A stretch of DNA of 64,000 nt. Origin: Pseudomonadota bacterium. Lineage in GTDB: Bacteria; Pseudomonadota; Gammaproteobacteria; Burkholderiales; Burkholderiaceae_B. Every line of letters begins with the position of its first letter. Within the stretch, counting starts at the first letter, position 1. The notes under the pieces are model-generated. The model was not told where the DNA came from. It was given only the letters and a program-made list of their open reading frames with translations, and ran no database searches. The stretch covers positions 79,760 through 143,759 of the forward strand of contig JAFACG010000019.1 of NCBI GenBank assembly GCA_023425645.1, given 5' to 3'. Of the stretch, positions 6,615 through 14,018 are shown one piece after another. A program made the position numbers and the translations under genes.

Positions 6615-8186
6615 TCACGCATACGGGTCGTACTCCCGCTGTCGCTGCGCCCCCATGGCCTGAATTGTGCGCAGCTTGGGCGTGTCGATCAGCGCCAGAA
6701 CGTACGCGCTGCCGTAGTCGGGAGACCGGCCGATACGTTCGATGATTTCTTCGCGGCTAGCCACGTAGATCGTGCTGCCGGTCAGCTTCCACGTGGGGGC
6801 GCACAGGTCGGCCAGCAAGCGCGGATCAGGCGGCAAAGCGATGCCCGTGTTGTTGTCTGGGTCGAGTGCTTCGCGCATTTGCCACCACAACTGACTGCGC
6901 AGGTTCTTGAAGCGCAGCCGCCCCGACTTGTCCGTAGCAGTGGCCACTTCCGACACGTTCACGCCGACAACCTGCTGCCCGGCATCGTTCAGGAAGTCGT
7001 ACGGGCTTGAGCCCACACCGATGACGTCAATGTGTATCACCGCATCGTCGCGGCGCGCGGCGATGGTGAGCCCGGCCACTTTCGGGCCGTCAGGCGTCTG
7101 TGAGCCAGGATGCACCAGCGGCACGTCGAACCACATGCCATGACGCCGGGCCAGTATCGTCTGGTCGCGCCCACCCCGCGCCACGTCCACGCCAAGGCTG
7201 TCCATGGGTTCCAGCTTGTTGGGCTTGGTCCACCGGGCTTGCGCGGCTTCGACCCACGCGGTCGGTATCACCTGCATAGCGTCGTCTTCAATGCCCGCCG
7301 TGAAGTCGCCCATGAGCATTTGCGACCGCAATGGTTCAGGCAACGATTGCAGTTGGGACATGTAGCCGGTGCCAAGCAGGTACGGGTTGTCGGTGATGCG
7401 CGACGGGATGAAGGTGCGCGTCAGCGGCGTGATGATATCGACCGGGCTGTAGTCCTTCGGGTCGAAGTCGTAACACGGTTCGCCGTCCACCAGTACAAAA
7501 GGCCTGCCGTCATCGACCCACAAGTCGCGCCCGTTCGGGTTGATATCGTCGGCGGGCAGCGATGCCGCGTAGCGCAGTTCGCCGTACTTGGCCGGGTTCG
7601 GGAATTTCTTGTCGAGCCACGGTGCGAAGAAATCAATCACCCACCGGCCTTCCGAACTGGTCGGCGGGTTGAAGGTCAGCAGCGCCTGGCAATGCTGGCC
7701 GGGTATCGTGGTGCGCAGCCAACCCAGCAGGAAGCGCACTTGTTGCGCCAGGAAGTTCGTGGCCTCGTCGAATACCAGCAGGTCATGGGGGCGGCCCTGG
7801 TATTTCTTTTCGTCGCCCGCATTAGGCACAGCGCCCAGTTCAATCTGAAGCTTGGGCAGGCGCCAAATGTTGTCCTTGCCGTTGTAGCCGTCGCGTGAGC
7901 CCAGTATCTCCTCCAGCCGGTCCATGATGCCGGTCAGTTCGGTACCGACGCGGCGCAAGATCATGGTTTTGCGGTGCCGGGTAATGGCCTTGCCGCAGGC
8001 CAGGTCAGTCTTGCCGCCGCCAGCTGCGCCGCCGTAGCCGACGATATCGGCCTTGGAGTTGTACGCGGTGGTTTGTGGACCGGGCAGCGGACGCCACTTG
8101 GCCGGGTCCGTCGCCAGCAGCTTGTCGAGTTCGGCCTTTTCTTCGGGGGTCAGATAGGCCAGCAGTTCGGGGTCAAACGAGGTCAT
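6615..8186 (-). CDS. Terminase large subunit
   Basis: A 523-residue packaging ATPase/nuclease. Walker A is at about residues 52-60 (GGAAGGGKT), Walker B at about 136-141 (LLVFDE). The RNase H-like nuclease shows an Asp at about 334 (LGVDVARGG) and another at about 387 (HIDVIGVG). The start at 8186 lies inside the small subunit gene (14-nt overlap) and begins MTSFDPELLAYLTPEEKAEL, which fits the family; an upstream extension to 8279 lacks support. It cuts concatemers and drives DNA into the prohead through the portal encoded downstream. Confidence 0.93.
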   Translation of the reverse strand: MTSFDPELLAYLTPEEKAELDKLLATDPAKWRPLPGPQTTAYNSKADIVGYGGAAGGGKTDLACGKAITRHRKTMILRRVGTELTGIMDRLEEILGSRDGYNGKDNIWRLPKLQIELGAVPNAGDEKKYQGRPHDLLVFDEATNFLAQQVRFLLGWLRTTIPGQHCQALLTFNPPTSSEGRWVIDFFAPWLDKKFPNPAKYGELRYAASLPADDINPNGRDLWVDDGRPFVLVDGEPCYDFDPKDYSPVDIITPLTRTFIPSRITDNPYLLGTGYMSQLQSLPEPLRSQMLMGDFTAGIEDDAMQVIPTAWVEAAQARWTKPNKLEPMDSLGVDVARGGRDQTILARRHGMWFDVPLVHPGSQTPDGPKVAGLTIAARRDDAVIHIDVIGVGSSPYDFLNDAGQQVVGVNVSEVATATDKSGRLRFKNLRSQLWWQMREALDPDNNTGIALPPDPRLLADLCAPTWKLTGSTIYVASREEIIERIGRSPDYGSAYVLALIDTPKLRTIQAMGAQRQREYDPYA

Positions 8187-8736
8187 CGACTTCACCAGTC
8201 TTGCGCGCCTGGGCCGCTGCGAGGATGGCCGCGATCTTGGCCGCGCGTTCCGTATCGGTGAATTCCACCGGGCCGCCATCGGCGCCGGTCAGCTCCATGC
8301 GTGTGTTTTCGCGGTACTTTGCCGGGTCGTGCGCCTTCAGCAGGAAGATGGCCAGCGTGTCACTGTACTTGCGCACGGCTGCGACCTTGTGTTCGCCGTT
8401 CTCGTCCAGCACGGGGTCTTGAATCGGCAGGCCCGATTCGTCCAGTACCGGGTTGCCTTCTTCGTCCAGGCGATTGCGGTACAGGTACGTGAACTGGCCC
8501 TGATGCGTCAGCGGATCGTCGACGCCTTCGAATGCCCGGCGGTGCGCTTCATCCTCCAAGGCCAGTAGCCCGGCCTTCATGGCGTCGTCCCACGCGGCGG
8601 CGAAGTCCGGCATGTCCTTGCGCCACGTGTATGCGGTCATGCGAGAAATCCCCACGGCAGCACACGCCTTGCCGACGTTACACGTCTCGGCCAGGGCAGC
8701 GCAGAAGGCTGTGAGCTTTTCAGGTGTCAGTTTCAT
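8173..8736 (-). CDS. Terminase small subunit
   Basis: A 187-residue protein. Residues about 1-45 form a helix-turn-helix (GKACAAVGISRMTAYTWRKD), the DNA-recognition part of small terminases. A helical middle follows and a basic/acidic C-terminus ends GEVDDLV. The start at 8736 has AGGTG close upstream and overlaps the HTH gene by 4 nt. A GAAGTACGCGTA element is 30 nt upstream, inside the previous gene. Its DLV tail is shared with four other phage proteins. Confidence 0.85.
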   Translation of the reverse strand: MKLTPEKLTAFCAALAETCNVGKACAAVGISRMTAYTWRKDMPDFAAAWDDAMKAGLLALEDEAHRRAFEGVDDPLTHQGQFTYLYRNRLDEEGNPVLDESGLPIQDPVLDENGEHKVAAVRKYSDTLAIFLLKAHDPAKYRENTRMELTGADGGPVEFTDTERAAKIAAILAAAQARKTGEVDDLV

Positions 8737-8999
8737 GCACCTAGTTTCGCTTTGGCCCGACCGGATACGCGTACTTCCTTCCAACCGGCTGGCCGCTGAC
8801 CCCGACGCCGGTATGTGCAAATGTCCTGAATGGTGGATTTGCTGACTTCGAACTTTCCGGCCAGTGCGGCGTACGTCCAGCCGTGCAGTTCGCGCAGTTC
8901 GCGGACCAGATCGACTTCCGCGTCAGTCAACACCGCCGCCTGATGATCCTGGCCCACCCTGTAGCCGCGTTCGTTTACGGCAACTGTCCTTTTTTTCAT
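8733..8999 (-). CDS. Phage HTH DNA-binding protein, first gene of late block
   Basis: An 88-residue basic protein. Residues about 24-62 form a helix-turn-helix (LTDAEVDLVRELRE then YAALAGKFEVSKSTIQDICTY), resembling resolvase/transposase-like HTHs often found beside terminase genes. The C-terminus is basic (RRRGQRPAGWK). As first gene of the late transcript it could be a regulator or a packaging/recognition factor; the sequence does not decide. It is a reasonable candidate to bind the repeated GAAGTACGCGTA elements. Confidence 0.75.
   Translation of the reverse strand: MKKRTVAVNERGYRVGQDHQAAVLTDAEVDLVRELRELHGWTYAALAGKFEVSKSTIQDICTYRRRGQRPAGWKEVRVSGRAKAKLGA
8766..8777 (-). promoter_or_regulatory. 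Repeated 12-bp late element, copy 3
   Basis: GAAGTACGCGTA on the minus strand, 30 nt upstream of the terminase small subunit start, within the 3' part of the HTH gene. Together with 2959-2970 and 6335-6346 it shows constant spacing to a start codon. Confidence 0.5.
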
Positions 9000-9051
9000 T
9001 TCAACCCCCTAAACCCGCAAAAAATTGCACGTTGAACACGTAATTTTTTAC

Positions 9052-9156
9052 TTGGGTCGTTTGGGTCGTTTAATCTCGTTTTTTGGCATCTTTTCTTATA
9101 CGTATACGTAAGAAAAAGATAAGGAAAAATGCTTTTAAACGACCCAAACGACCCAA
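9052..9156. repeat. Perfect 22-bp inverted repeat made of doubled 9-mers
   Basis: The left arm is 9052-9073 and the right arm 9135-9156; they are exact reverse complements separated by 61 AT-rich bases. Each arm contains the 9-mer TTGGGTCGT twice in tandem (reverse-complemented in the right arm). The spacer holds an operator-like palindrome (9098-9111). The whole 9000-9218 gap is AT-rich, has no gene, and lies between the prim-pol helicase stop and the first late gene. It may be a replication origin with iterons, a terminator for the early-left transcript, or late-promoter control DNA. Confidence 0.7.
9098..9111. promoter_or_regulatory. Operator-like palindrome in the late control gap
   Basis: ATACG-TATA-CGTAA matches the 14-bp operator consensus ATACG-N4-CGTAT with one mismatch. 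It is centred within the 22-bp inverted repeat spacer. It could let the prophage repressor act on late-gene control or on an origin. Confidence 0.5.
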
Positions 9157-9218
9157 ACAAGAACAATTCTCAACAACCCAACACGCAATAAACAACGAAT
9201 ACGTAAGAAACTGCACGT

Positions 9219-11873
9219 TCACCCCTCCAAATCGTCACGAACGCGCAAACCAACAAACCCACGGCCACGCAAACCGTGTGAATTCTTAACCGCTTCGAAG
9301 CCGCGCGATAACATGCGACGGCCCAAACTTTTCGAACTTGGAATAAAACGCAATTCGCCCCGGTTGCGCGCAAAGTACTCCCAGCTATTCCAAAGTTCCG
9401 AACTGCTGGCGACAAAACCGCTTCCAAGCTCACAACATGTGTCGAGCCATTCGGCCAGCAGGTCCATGTCCTGGCGGTAGTCATCATGCGCGGCCCGAAC
9501 CTTGGCTGGCGGGTTGAGCCCTTCGCGCTGGTACGCCAGGGCGCCGTCGATGCACCACCGTAAGATGCCCGCCGCCTCAAGCTCCAATTTCTCGGCACGC
9601 TGAGGGTCTTTCTTAACCTGCTTGTCTTTGTCGAAGTTGCGCGTGAAGGGCACCGGCAGCAGCCGCCGCCATATCGCGTGATCGTCGCCTTTGACGATGG
9701 GCCGATGGTTGGTAGGCATAAACGCCACCCAGGTCGGCACGACCTCGACCGTGACCTTGGACCACAGGCCGCGCGCGGGCATCGGGTCGCCCCCGGTCAT
9801 GGACTTGATAAGGCCTTCGCGCAGTTCACTGCCTTCGTCAGGCTCACCCACGTAGACAAAGCGCGCACCACGCAGACGCAAGATATCTTCTCGCGCTGAC
9901 CCGGCGCTGTTACCCGCCCCGCCCGTAGCCAGGAACGTATCGGCGTTCGCAGCGCGGGCGTGGTCGCCCAGCGCGTGCCGGATCGCGCCCAGCACCGTGG
10001 ACTTGCCATTACTGCCTGCACCGTAAGGGATGACCATGACGTCTTCTTTCGGCTGGCCCAGGATCGAGTAGCCCACCACGCGTTGAAAGAACGCCACCAT
10101 GTCGTCGTCGCCGTGAAAGACGTCACGCACGGTCTGTTCGAATAGCGGCGCGCGGGCCGTCGGGCTGTACTCCACCGGCGTGATCGTGGTGATCCAGTGT
10201 TCGCGTTCCGGCGGCAGCAGTTCGCCCGTGGTGAGGTCAACAGCGCCGTTGCCCACCCCCAGCAGGTGATTGTGTTTGTCCAGTTCGCCCACCGGTACCA
10301 CGACGCGCGGGTCGCTGGACGCCAGCGCCACCATATTGCGCACCATCATGGCCCGCTGGCTGATCGCGCAAAACTTGAAGAAGGCTACGCGCTCGTCGTC
10401 GTTCTCGATGGTCTTGGACTCGTCGGCCAGTGCCCGCACCGTTTCCTTGGCCAGGTGTTCCAGATGCACCACGGGGGCGCTGCGCCAGCAGGTGCCCTCC
10501 CAGGTGTACCAGGCGCCTATCTCGGGTACGAACATCAAGCCTTCGCCAAACTGGTCCAGCATGCGTTCAGCGTTGCCGAACTCCGTCATTTGCCTTTTCG
10601 TGCGGTTCAGCACCGGCACCTTGCGGCCCCCGGCGGCCATGGCCGTGCGCACGTCGGCCACCGGCAGCAGCGTCCCGGTCAGGTCTTTGAAGCGCTGGCG
10701 GATCAGGCCCGCGAGTTCGGCCCGCAGCGCCATGTCGTCGGCGAGCTCGCCGACCTTGGCAGCTACTTCGTTGATCAGTTCAATGGAATCGTCGCAGGCG
10801 GTGATTTTGGCCTTTGCCTGGTTCAGGGCGTCGCGCTTCTTGCCCAGGCGTTCGGCGCGCTCCCGCTGGCGGCGCAGCCCAAATCCTAAATCCTCCTTGG
10901 CCGTGTCCATCTGGTCGCAAAGCCACAGCGCGGCTTCGAACGGGCTGGTGATGGCGAATTCGTCGTCGAGCATTCGCGGCGCCCATTCCAGCACCACATC
11001 GACCGGCGTGCGCTTGCCCTCGCGCTCGTCGCCCATGTCGGCGACACCAAAGTCGACGATGCCTTCAGGCACCAGCGACAGGTCTTCTTCCAAATCACGC
11101 ATCAGGTCCACGGATGCGACGCGGTAGCCCCCCTGATAGTCGCGCGCCGCCGGGAACAGCACCGGCACCCACGCGCCCAGCTGCGCCAGGGCCGCTTCGT
11201 TCACGCGCCCGAAGAAGTCATCATCGGCGGGCGGCTCGCGATCTGGCCTGTCGATGCGGGTAACCGACCCGGCGGGCTTGCTTTTGACGACCTTGACCAA
11301 GCCGACTTCCTGCGCCAACCGATCAAACTCCGCCATGGCCAGCGCCACTTGTTCTTCGGTGATGACAGGCAGTTCGGCGGCGCTGATCGTTTCGATGCCG
11401 CCAAAGAAGTCCACCCATTCATATGGCTGGCCAGTGTCCGGGTGCACGTGATAAGCGACAAACTGTTGCCCCTTGCCCAGCACTTCCAGGCGGTGACGCT
11501 CGCCCAGTTCGTCTTCAAACCATGAGCCGGTCGCCTTACCCCAGCCTTCGGCAGCAGCGCGGTACACCAACAATATTTTGGGGGCGTTACCCACGCGTTC
11601 GCAGGTCGCCCCCAGGTTGTCTTGGCACCAGATGACAAACCGGCTCGCCAGTTCGTCGTCGGACGTGTCCACGTCGATGGCCACCAGAGGCCGGGCGCCT
11701 TGGCCGCACAGCACCCCGACACCATGCTTGGGGTAGCGCGCCAGGTCGGATGCGCCCAAGCGTGAACTTTGCCAGTTGTCCAGGGCCGGGCGCTTGTGGC
11801 CCGGCTTGATAGGGATGATTAAATAGCCGTTGGCCAGCAGCGTACGGCCTACCTGCTCGAAGTATCCGGCCAT
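9219..11873 (-). CDS. Bifunctional prim-pol primase / SF3 (D5/P4-type) helicase
   Basis: An 884-residue replication protein. The N-terminal primase-polymerase domain (about 1-200) shows IPIKPGHKRPALDNW and the metal-binding Asp pair at about 67 and 69 (VAIDVDTSDD). The C-terminal SF3 helicase has Walker A at about 617-626 (YGAGSNGKST), VGEPDEG as the Walker B region, and MPTNHRPIVKGDDHAIWRR. ATG at 11873 with GAGG upstream is preferred over TTG at 11879. It follows the cro-like gene by 2 nt, so it is on the early-left transcript, opposite to the polymerase gene. It should prime and unwind phage DNA. Confidence 0.92.
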   Translation of the reverse strand: MAGYFEQVGRTLLANGYLIIPIKPGHKRPALDNWQSSRLGASDLARYPKHGVGVLCGQGARPLVAIDVDTSDDELASRFVIWCQDNLGATCERVGNAPKILLVYRAAAEGWGKATGSWFEDELGERHRLEVLGKGQQFVAYHVHPDTGQPYEWVDFFGGIETISAAELPVITEEQVALAMAEFDRLAQEVGLVKVVKSKPAGSVTRIDRPDREPPADDDFFGRVNEAALAQLGAWVPVLFPAARDYQGGYRVASVDLMRDLEEDLSLVPEGIVDFGVADMGDEREGKRTPVDVVLEWAPRMLDDEFAITSPFEAALWLCDQMDTAKEDLGFGLRRQRERAERLGKKRDALNQAKAKITACDDSIELINEVAAKVGELADDMALRAELAGLIRQRFKDLTGTLLPVADVRTAMAAGGRKVPVLNRTKRQMTEFGNAERMLDQFGEGLMFVPEIGAWYTWEGTCWRSAPVVHLEHLAKETVRALADESKTIENDDERVAFFKFCAISQRAMMVRNMVALASSDPRVVVPVGELDKHNHLLGVGNGAVDLTTGELLPPEREHWITTITPVEYSPTARAPLFEQTVRDVFHGDDDMVAFFQRVVGYSILGQPKEDVMVIPYGAGSNGKSTVLGAIRHALGDHARAANADTFLATGGAGNSAGSAREDILRLRGARFVYVGEPDEGSELREGLIKSMTGGDPMPARGLWSKVTVEVVPTWVAFMPTNHRPIVKGDDHAIWRRLLPVPFTRNFDKDKQVKKDPQRAEKLELEAAGILRWCIDGALAYQREGLNPPAKVRAAHDDYRQDMDLLAEWLDTCCELGSGFVASSSELWNSWEYFARNRGELRFIPSSKSLGRRMLSRGFEAVKNSHGLRGRGFVGLRVRDDLEG

Positions 11874-11875
11874 GG

Positions 11876-12097
11876 TCAAACCTCGCCGGACAGTTCAAGC
11901 AAGCTAATCGCCAACTCGCGCAGTTTTTCAACGACGCTATAGCGTGGGTCCTTATGTTGGCCGCTCAGAATGCGGCTGATGGTGGGTTGCGCTACGTTCA
12001 CCGACGCGGCGATTTCCTCTTGCGACCAGCCCGCACGAATGATGATCCGTACCAGTTCATCGGGCTTCTTGGTGTACAGTTCCATGGCGGTTGTCAT
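11876..12097 (-). CDS. Cro-like HTH repressor
   Basis: A 73-residue protein with an XRE-type helix-turn-helix at about residues 22-48 (WSQEEIAASVNVAQPTISRILSG). It is divergent from the larger S24 repressor and first in the leftward early transcript, the usual place for a Cro-type protein. Its recognition helix (QPTISRILSGQHKDPR) closely matches that of the S24 repressor (QPTIHRILTGESKDPR), implying the same operators. Start at 12097; an internal Met at residue 5 is an alternative. Confidence 0.85.
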   Translation of the reverse strand: MTTAMELYTKKPDELVRIIIRAGWSQEEIAASVNVAQPTISRILSGQHKDPRYSVVEKLRELAISLLELSGEV

Positions 12098-12098
12098 A

Positions 12099-12199
12099 AT
12101 ACGTTCTCGTATTGGCTAAAATGCCAATACTATACGAAAACGCATTAGACGTAAAACGTAAGGCAAAAAACTGTTGCTTACTTTTATGCGTTGCCGTAT
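12099..12199. promoter_or_regulatory. Repressor/cro operators O1-O3
   Basis: Three 14-bp palindromic sites: 12099-12112 (ATACGTTCTCGTAT), 12132-12145 (ATACGAAAACGCAT) and 12186-12199 (ATGCGTTGCCGTAT). They fit ATACG-N4-CGTAT. O2 overlaps the leftward -10 (12129-12134) and O3 overlaps the repressor -10. A separate perfect 8-bp inverted repeat (GTATTGGC / GCCAATAC, 12109-12130) lies between O1 and O2. The layout of three sites between divergent repressor genes resembles lambdoid control. Confidence 0.75.
12129..12134 (-). promoter_or_regulatory. Leftward early promoter -10 (cro/prim-pol)
   Basis: The minus strand reads TATAGT, with predicted transcription start near 12122 and a leader of about 25 nt to the cro ATG at 12097. 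The -35 region is weak (GTTTTA at 17-bp spacing). The -10 overlaps operator O2, consistent with repression in the lysogen. Confidence 0.45.
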
Positions 12200-12202
12200 A
12201 TT
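12174..12202 (+). promoter_or_regulatory. Repressor promoter, apparently leaderless
   Basis: TTGCTT (-35, 12174-12179), 17-bp spacer, TATATT (-10, 12197-12202). The expected start point 12208-12210 coincides with the GTG start codon, so the mRNA would have essentially no leader. Operator O3 covers the spacer and -10, indicating autoregulation. Confidence 0.6.
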
Positions 12203-12209
12203 GTCCCGT

Positions 12210-12875
12210 GTGAATCAGCTACGCAAAAACCTCCAACACCTGATCGACAAGCACGGCACGAATCCGACCGCCTTGGCCGCAGCCACAGGCGTACCCCAAC
12301 CCACTATTCATCGAATATTGACCGGGGAAAGCAAGGACCCGCGCAGCGCTACCGTCCAGCCCTTAGCCGACTACTTCAACGTGACGGTTGAGTTCTTGCG
12401 TACAGCCGACGCGGAAACGTTCGACCTACCGCTAAGCCCCGAACTGGAAGAACTGGCGAACGCGCCGCCCCTGCGACCGTTCAGGAACGTGCGCGTCGTC
12501 GGCACAGTGGAAGGAGGGCCCGAAGGCTATCTGGAAGCAATGCCCAATGGGGACGGCGCCATTGAGTACCCGGCCAAACACAAAGACGCTTACGCTTTAC
12601 GAGTACGCGGCGAATCCATGCGCCCCCGGATCAAATCCGGCGAGTTCATTGTCGTAGAACCCCACATCGCCCCGAGCCCTGGCGACGATGTCGTCGTGGT
12701 TTGCGCGGACGGTCGCAAGATGGTGAAGGAGTTGATGTATATACGCGACGACGAAGTGACCCTGGGGTCCATCAACGATGGTTTTAAGCCTATCAGCCTG
12801 TTGCTCAAAGACATTGAGGCAATGCACTACGTAGCCGCCATCGTGCCCCGTGGAGCCTTCCACAAAGCCGACTGA
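12210..12875 (+). CDS. CI-type repressor: XRE HTH + S24 peptidase
   Basis: A 221-residue protein from GTG at 12210. HTH at about 16-40 (NPTALAAATGVPQPTIHRILTG); C-terminal S24/LexA-like domain with catalytic Ser136 (RVRGESMRP) and Lys173 (KMVKEL). At the usual Ala-Gly self-cleavage place it has Glu-Gly (GTVEGGPEG), so cleavage may be slow or absent. ATG 12186 and TTG 12174 upstream are in frame but lie in the promoter/operator and the homologous region begins near VNQLRKNLQ. It keeps the prophage silent through the 14-bp operators around it. Confidence 0.88.
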   Translation: MNQLRKNLQHLIDKHGTNPTALAAATGVPQPTIHRILTGESKDPRSATVQPLADYFNVTVEFLRTADAETFDLPLSPELEELANAPPLRPFRNVRVVGTVEGGPEGYLEAMPNGDGAIEYPAKHKDAYALRVRGESMRPRIKSGEFIVVEPHIAPSPGDDVVVVCADGRKMVKELMYIRDDEVTLGSINDGFKPISLLLKDIEAMHYVAAIVPRGAFHKAD

Positions 12876-12900
12876 CCGCTTTTTCAGCAACGAATCGCAT

Positions 12901-12926
12901 AGCCCCGCATCGCCGGGGCTTTTATT
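12901..12926 (+). terminator. Terminator after the repressor gene
   Basis: AGCCCCG / CGGGGCT 7-bp stem with a 6-nt loop followed by TTTATTTT. It separates the repressor transcript from the rightward early promoter that begins at 12951. Confidence 0.8.
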
Positions 12927-12937
12927 TTGCCTAAATT

Positions 12938-12991
12938 ATACGTTTGCGTATTGACTTAAAAAATACGACTCCGCATAATACGTTTACGTAT
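12938..12991 (+). promoter_or_regulatory. Rightward early promoter with operators O4-O6
   Basis: A strong sigma70 promoter: TTGACT (12951-12956), 17-bp spacer, CATAAT (12974-12979). Three operators overlap it: 12938-12951 (ATACGTTTGCGTAT), 12963-12976 (ATACGACTCCGCAT) and 12978-12991 (ATACGTTTACGTAT), covering the edge of -35, the spacer and the -10/+1. This should drive the whole replication/integration operon and be shut off by the repressor. Confidence 0.8.
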
Positions 12992-13010
12992 TCAGAACGG
13001 AGCCGCGCAA

Positions 13011-13139
13011 ATGTCAGCCATCCCCATCGTTCCCGGCCTGATGTATCAGGTCAAAAGCCAAGGGCACACCAGGGTCGTGTTCGCCCGCAATCCGGTCGAT
13101 GCCATTTGCATCGCCCTAGATCAGCAGGGGGCGGTATGA
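13011..13139 (+). CDS. Small phage ORF, 42 aa, first gene of rightward operon
   Basis: Begins MSAIPIVPGLMYQV, contains GHTRVVFARNPVDAICIALD and ends QQGAV. GGAG lies upstream at a usable distance, it is about 25 nt after the predicted transcription start, and its stop overlaps the next ATG (ATGA), so translation is coupled. No family recognised. The position, ribosome site and coupling support a real gene. Confidence 0.65.
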   Translation: MSAIPIVPGLMYQVKSQGHTRVVFARNPVDAICIALDQQGAV

Positions 13140-13555
13140 ACCTGCGCACCCTTTCCGACCAAGAGTTCCTGCGCTTCGCGCACAACCAGATCGACGACCT
13201 GACCAGCACCGACGTGGAGCGCGAAGCGCTGCGCCGCCTGGAAGCCACCGACACCGAACTGTTCGAAGCCGCCAGCGAAGCCGAATTCACCGCCGACGAG
13301 CTCACCAACCTGGCCCAGGCCATGGAAGGCTTCACGGTAAAGGAAGTCACTGAGCTGCTGGGCGCCATGCTCGAGAGCAGCATCGATGTAAAGCCCCTGA
13401 TCGAAATTCTCAAGGTGCTGGACGACGCCAGCATCACCGAGCCCGACGAGCTGAAAGAAGCACTCGAGTTCGCCGACAAATTCCAAGCCATCGCCAATGA
13501 CGCGGGGGACGTGCTCGCCCGCCTTTCAACCCTTGTTTCAGAAACCCAGGAGTAA
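13136..13555 (+). CDS. Acidic helical phage protein, unknown function
   Basis: A 139-residue strongly acidic protein (many Glu/Asp, Leu), almost entirely helical, e.g. LTSTDVEREALRRLEATD and ADELTNLAQAMEGFTV. The start at 13136 overlaps the previous stop and is preceded by a G-rich ribosome site. It sits between the operon leader ORF and the recombination genes. The acidic, helical character resembles DNA mimics or small adaptor proteins, but no family is recognised. Confidence 0.75.
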   Translation: MNLRTLSDQEFLRFAHNQIDDLTSTDVEREALRRLEATDTELFEAASEAEFTADELTNLAQAMEGFTVKEVTELLGAMLESSIDVKPLIEILKVLDDASITEPDELKEALEFADKFQAIANDAGDVLARLSTLVSETQE

Positions 13556-13560
13556 TCACT

Positions 13561-14016
13561 ATGTTCCCAGTCTCTATCACCCTGCACAACCCCGCCCAAC
13601 TGAATGCCGTACTGGCCGCGCTTGGCACCAATATCGCCGCGCCTGAGGTCGAGCGCACTGCTGCACCCGTGGCCGACAAGCAAGACACCAAGAAAGAGGT
13701 CAAGCAGCAAACAAAAAAGGACGCGGCCCCCGCATCGGAGCCGACCCCGACTGCATCCGACAACTCGGCGAGTTCCTCGACCGAATCGAACGCAGCCGAC
13801 GCGAACGAGAAAGCCGGGAATACCGAGCAAAGTATGGCCCCCACGTATGAGGACGCCAAAACCGCCGTGCTGAAGCTGGGCAAGGCCAAGGGCCGCCAGG
13901 CCACGCTGGATGTTCTGTCACGCTTCGGCGCGACCAAGCTTCCCGATGTACAGCCCGAAGCCTTCGCCGACCTGATCGCGCTGGTTGAAGGAGTCATCGC
14001 TGGCGGCGAGGTCTAA
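13561..14016 (+). CDS. Phage protein with disordered linker and conserved C-terminal helix domain
   Basis: A 151-residue protein. A short N-terminal segment ([21 protein letters not shown]), then about 60 residues of Ala/Thr/Ser/Glu/Lys-rich disorder, then a folded C-terminal domain (about 95-150: [20 protein letters not shown] and [14 protein letters not shown]). This C-terminal type occurs in phage recombination/replication cassettes next to RecB-like nucleases, but its function is unknown to me. It precedes the nuclease gene by 2 nt. Confidence 0.72.
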   Translation: MFPVSITLHNPAQLNAVLAALGTNIAAPEVERTAAPVADKQDTKKEVKQQTKKDAAPASEPTPTASDNSASSSTESNAADANEKAGNTEQSMAPTYEDAKTAVLKLGKAKGRQATLDVLSRFGATKLPDVQPEAFADLIALVEGVIAGGEV

Positions 14017-14018
14017 CC

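Noticed and set aside
9052-9156. Inverted repeat as insertion-sequence ends
   Set aside because: No transposase between or beside the arms and no target duplication; spacer is only 61 bp.
12174-12209. Upstream TTG/ATG starts for the S24 repressor
   Set aside because: They lie in the -35/-10 region and operator O3; family alignment from memory begins near the GTG at 12210.
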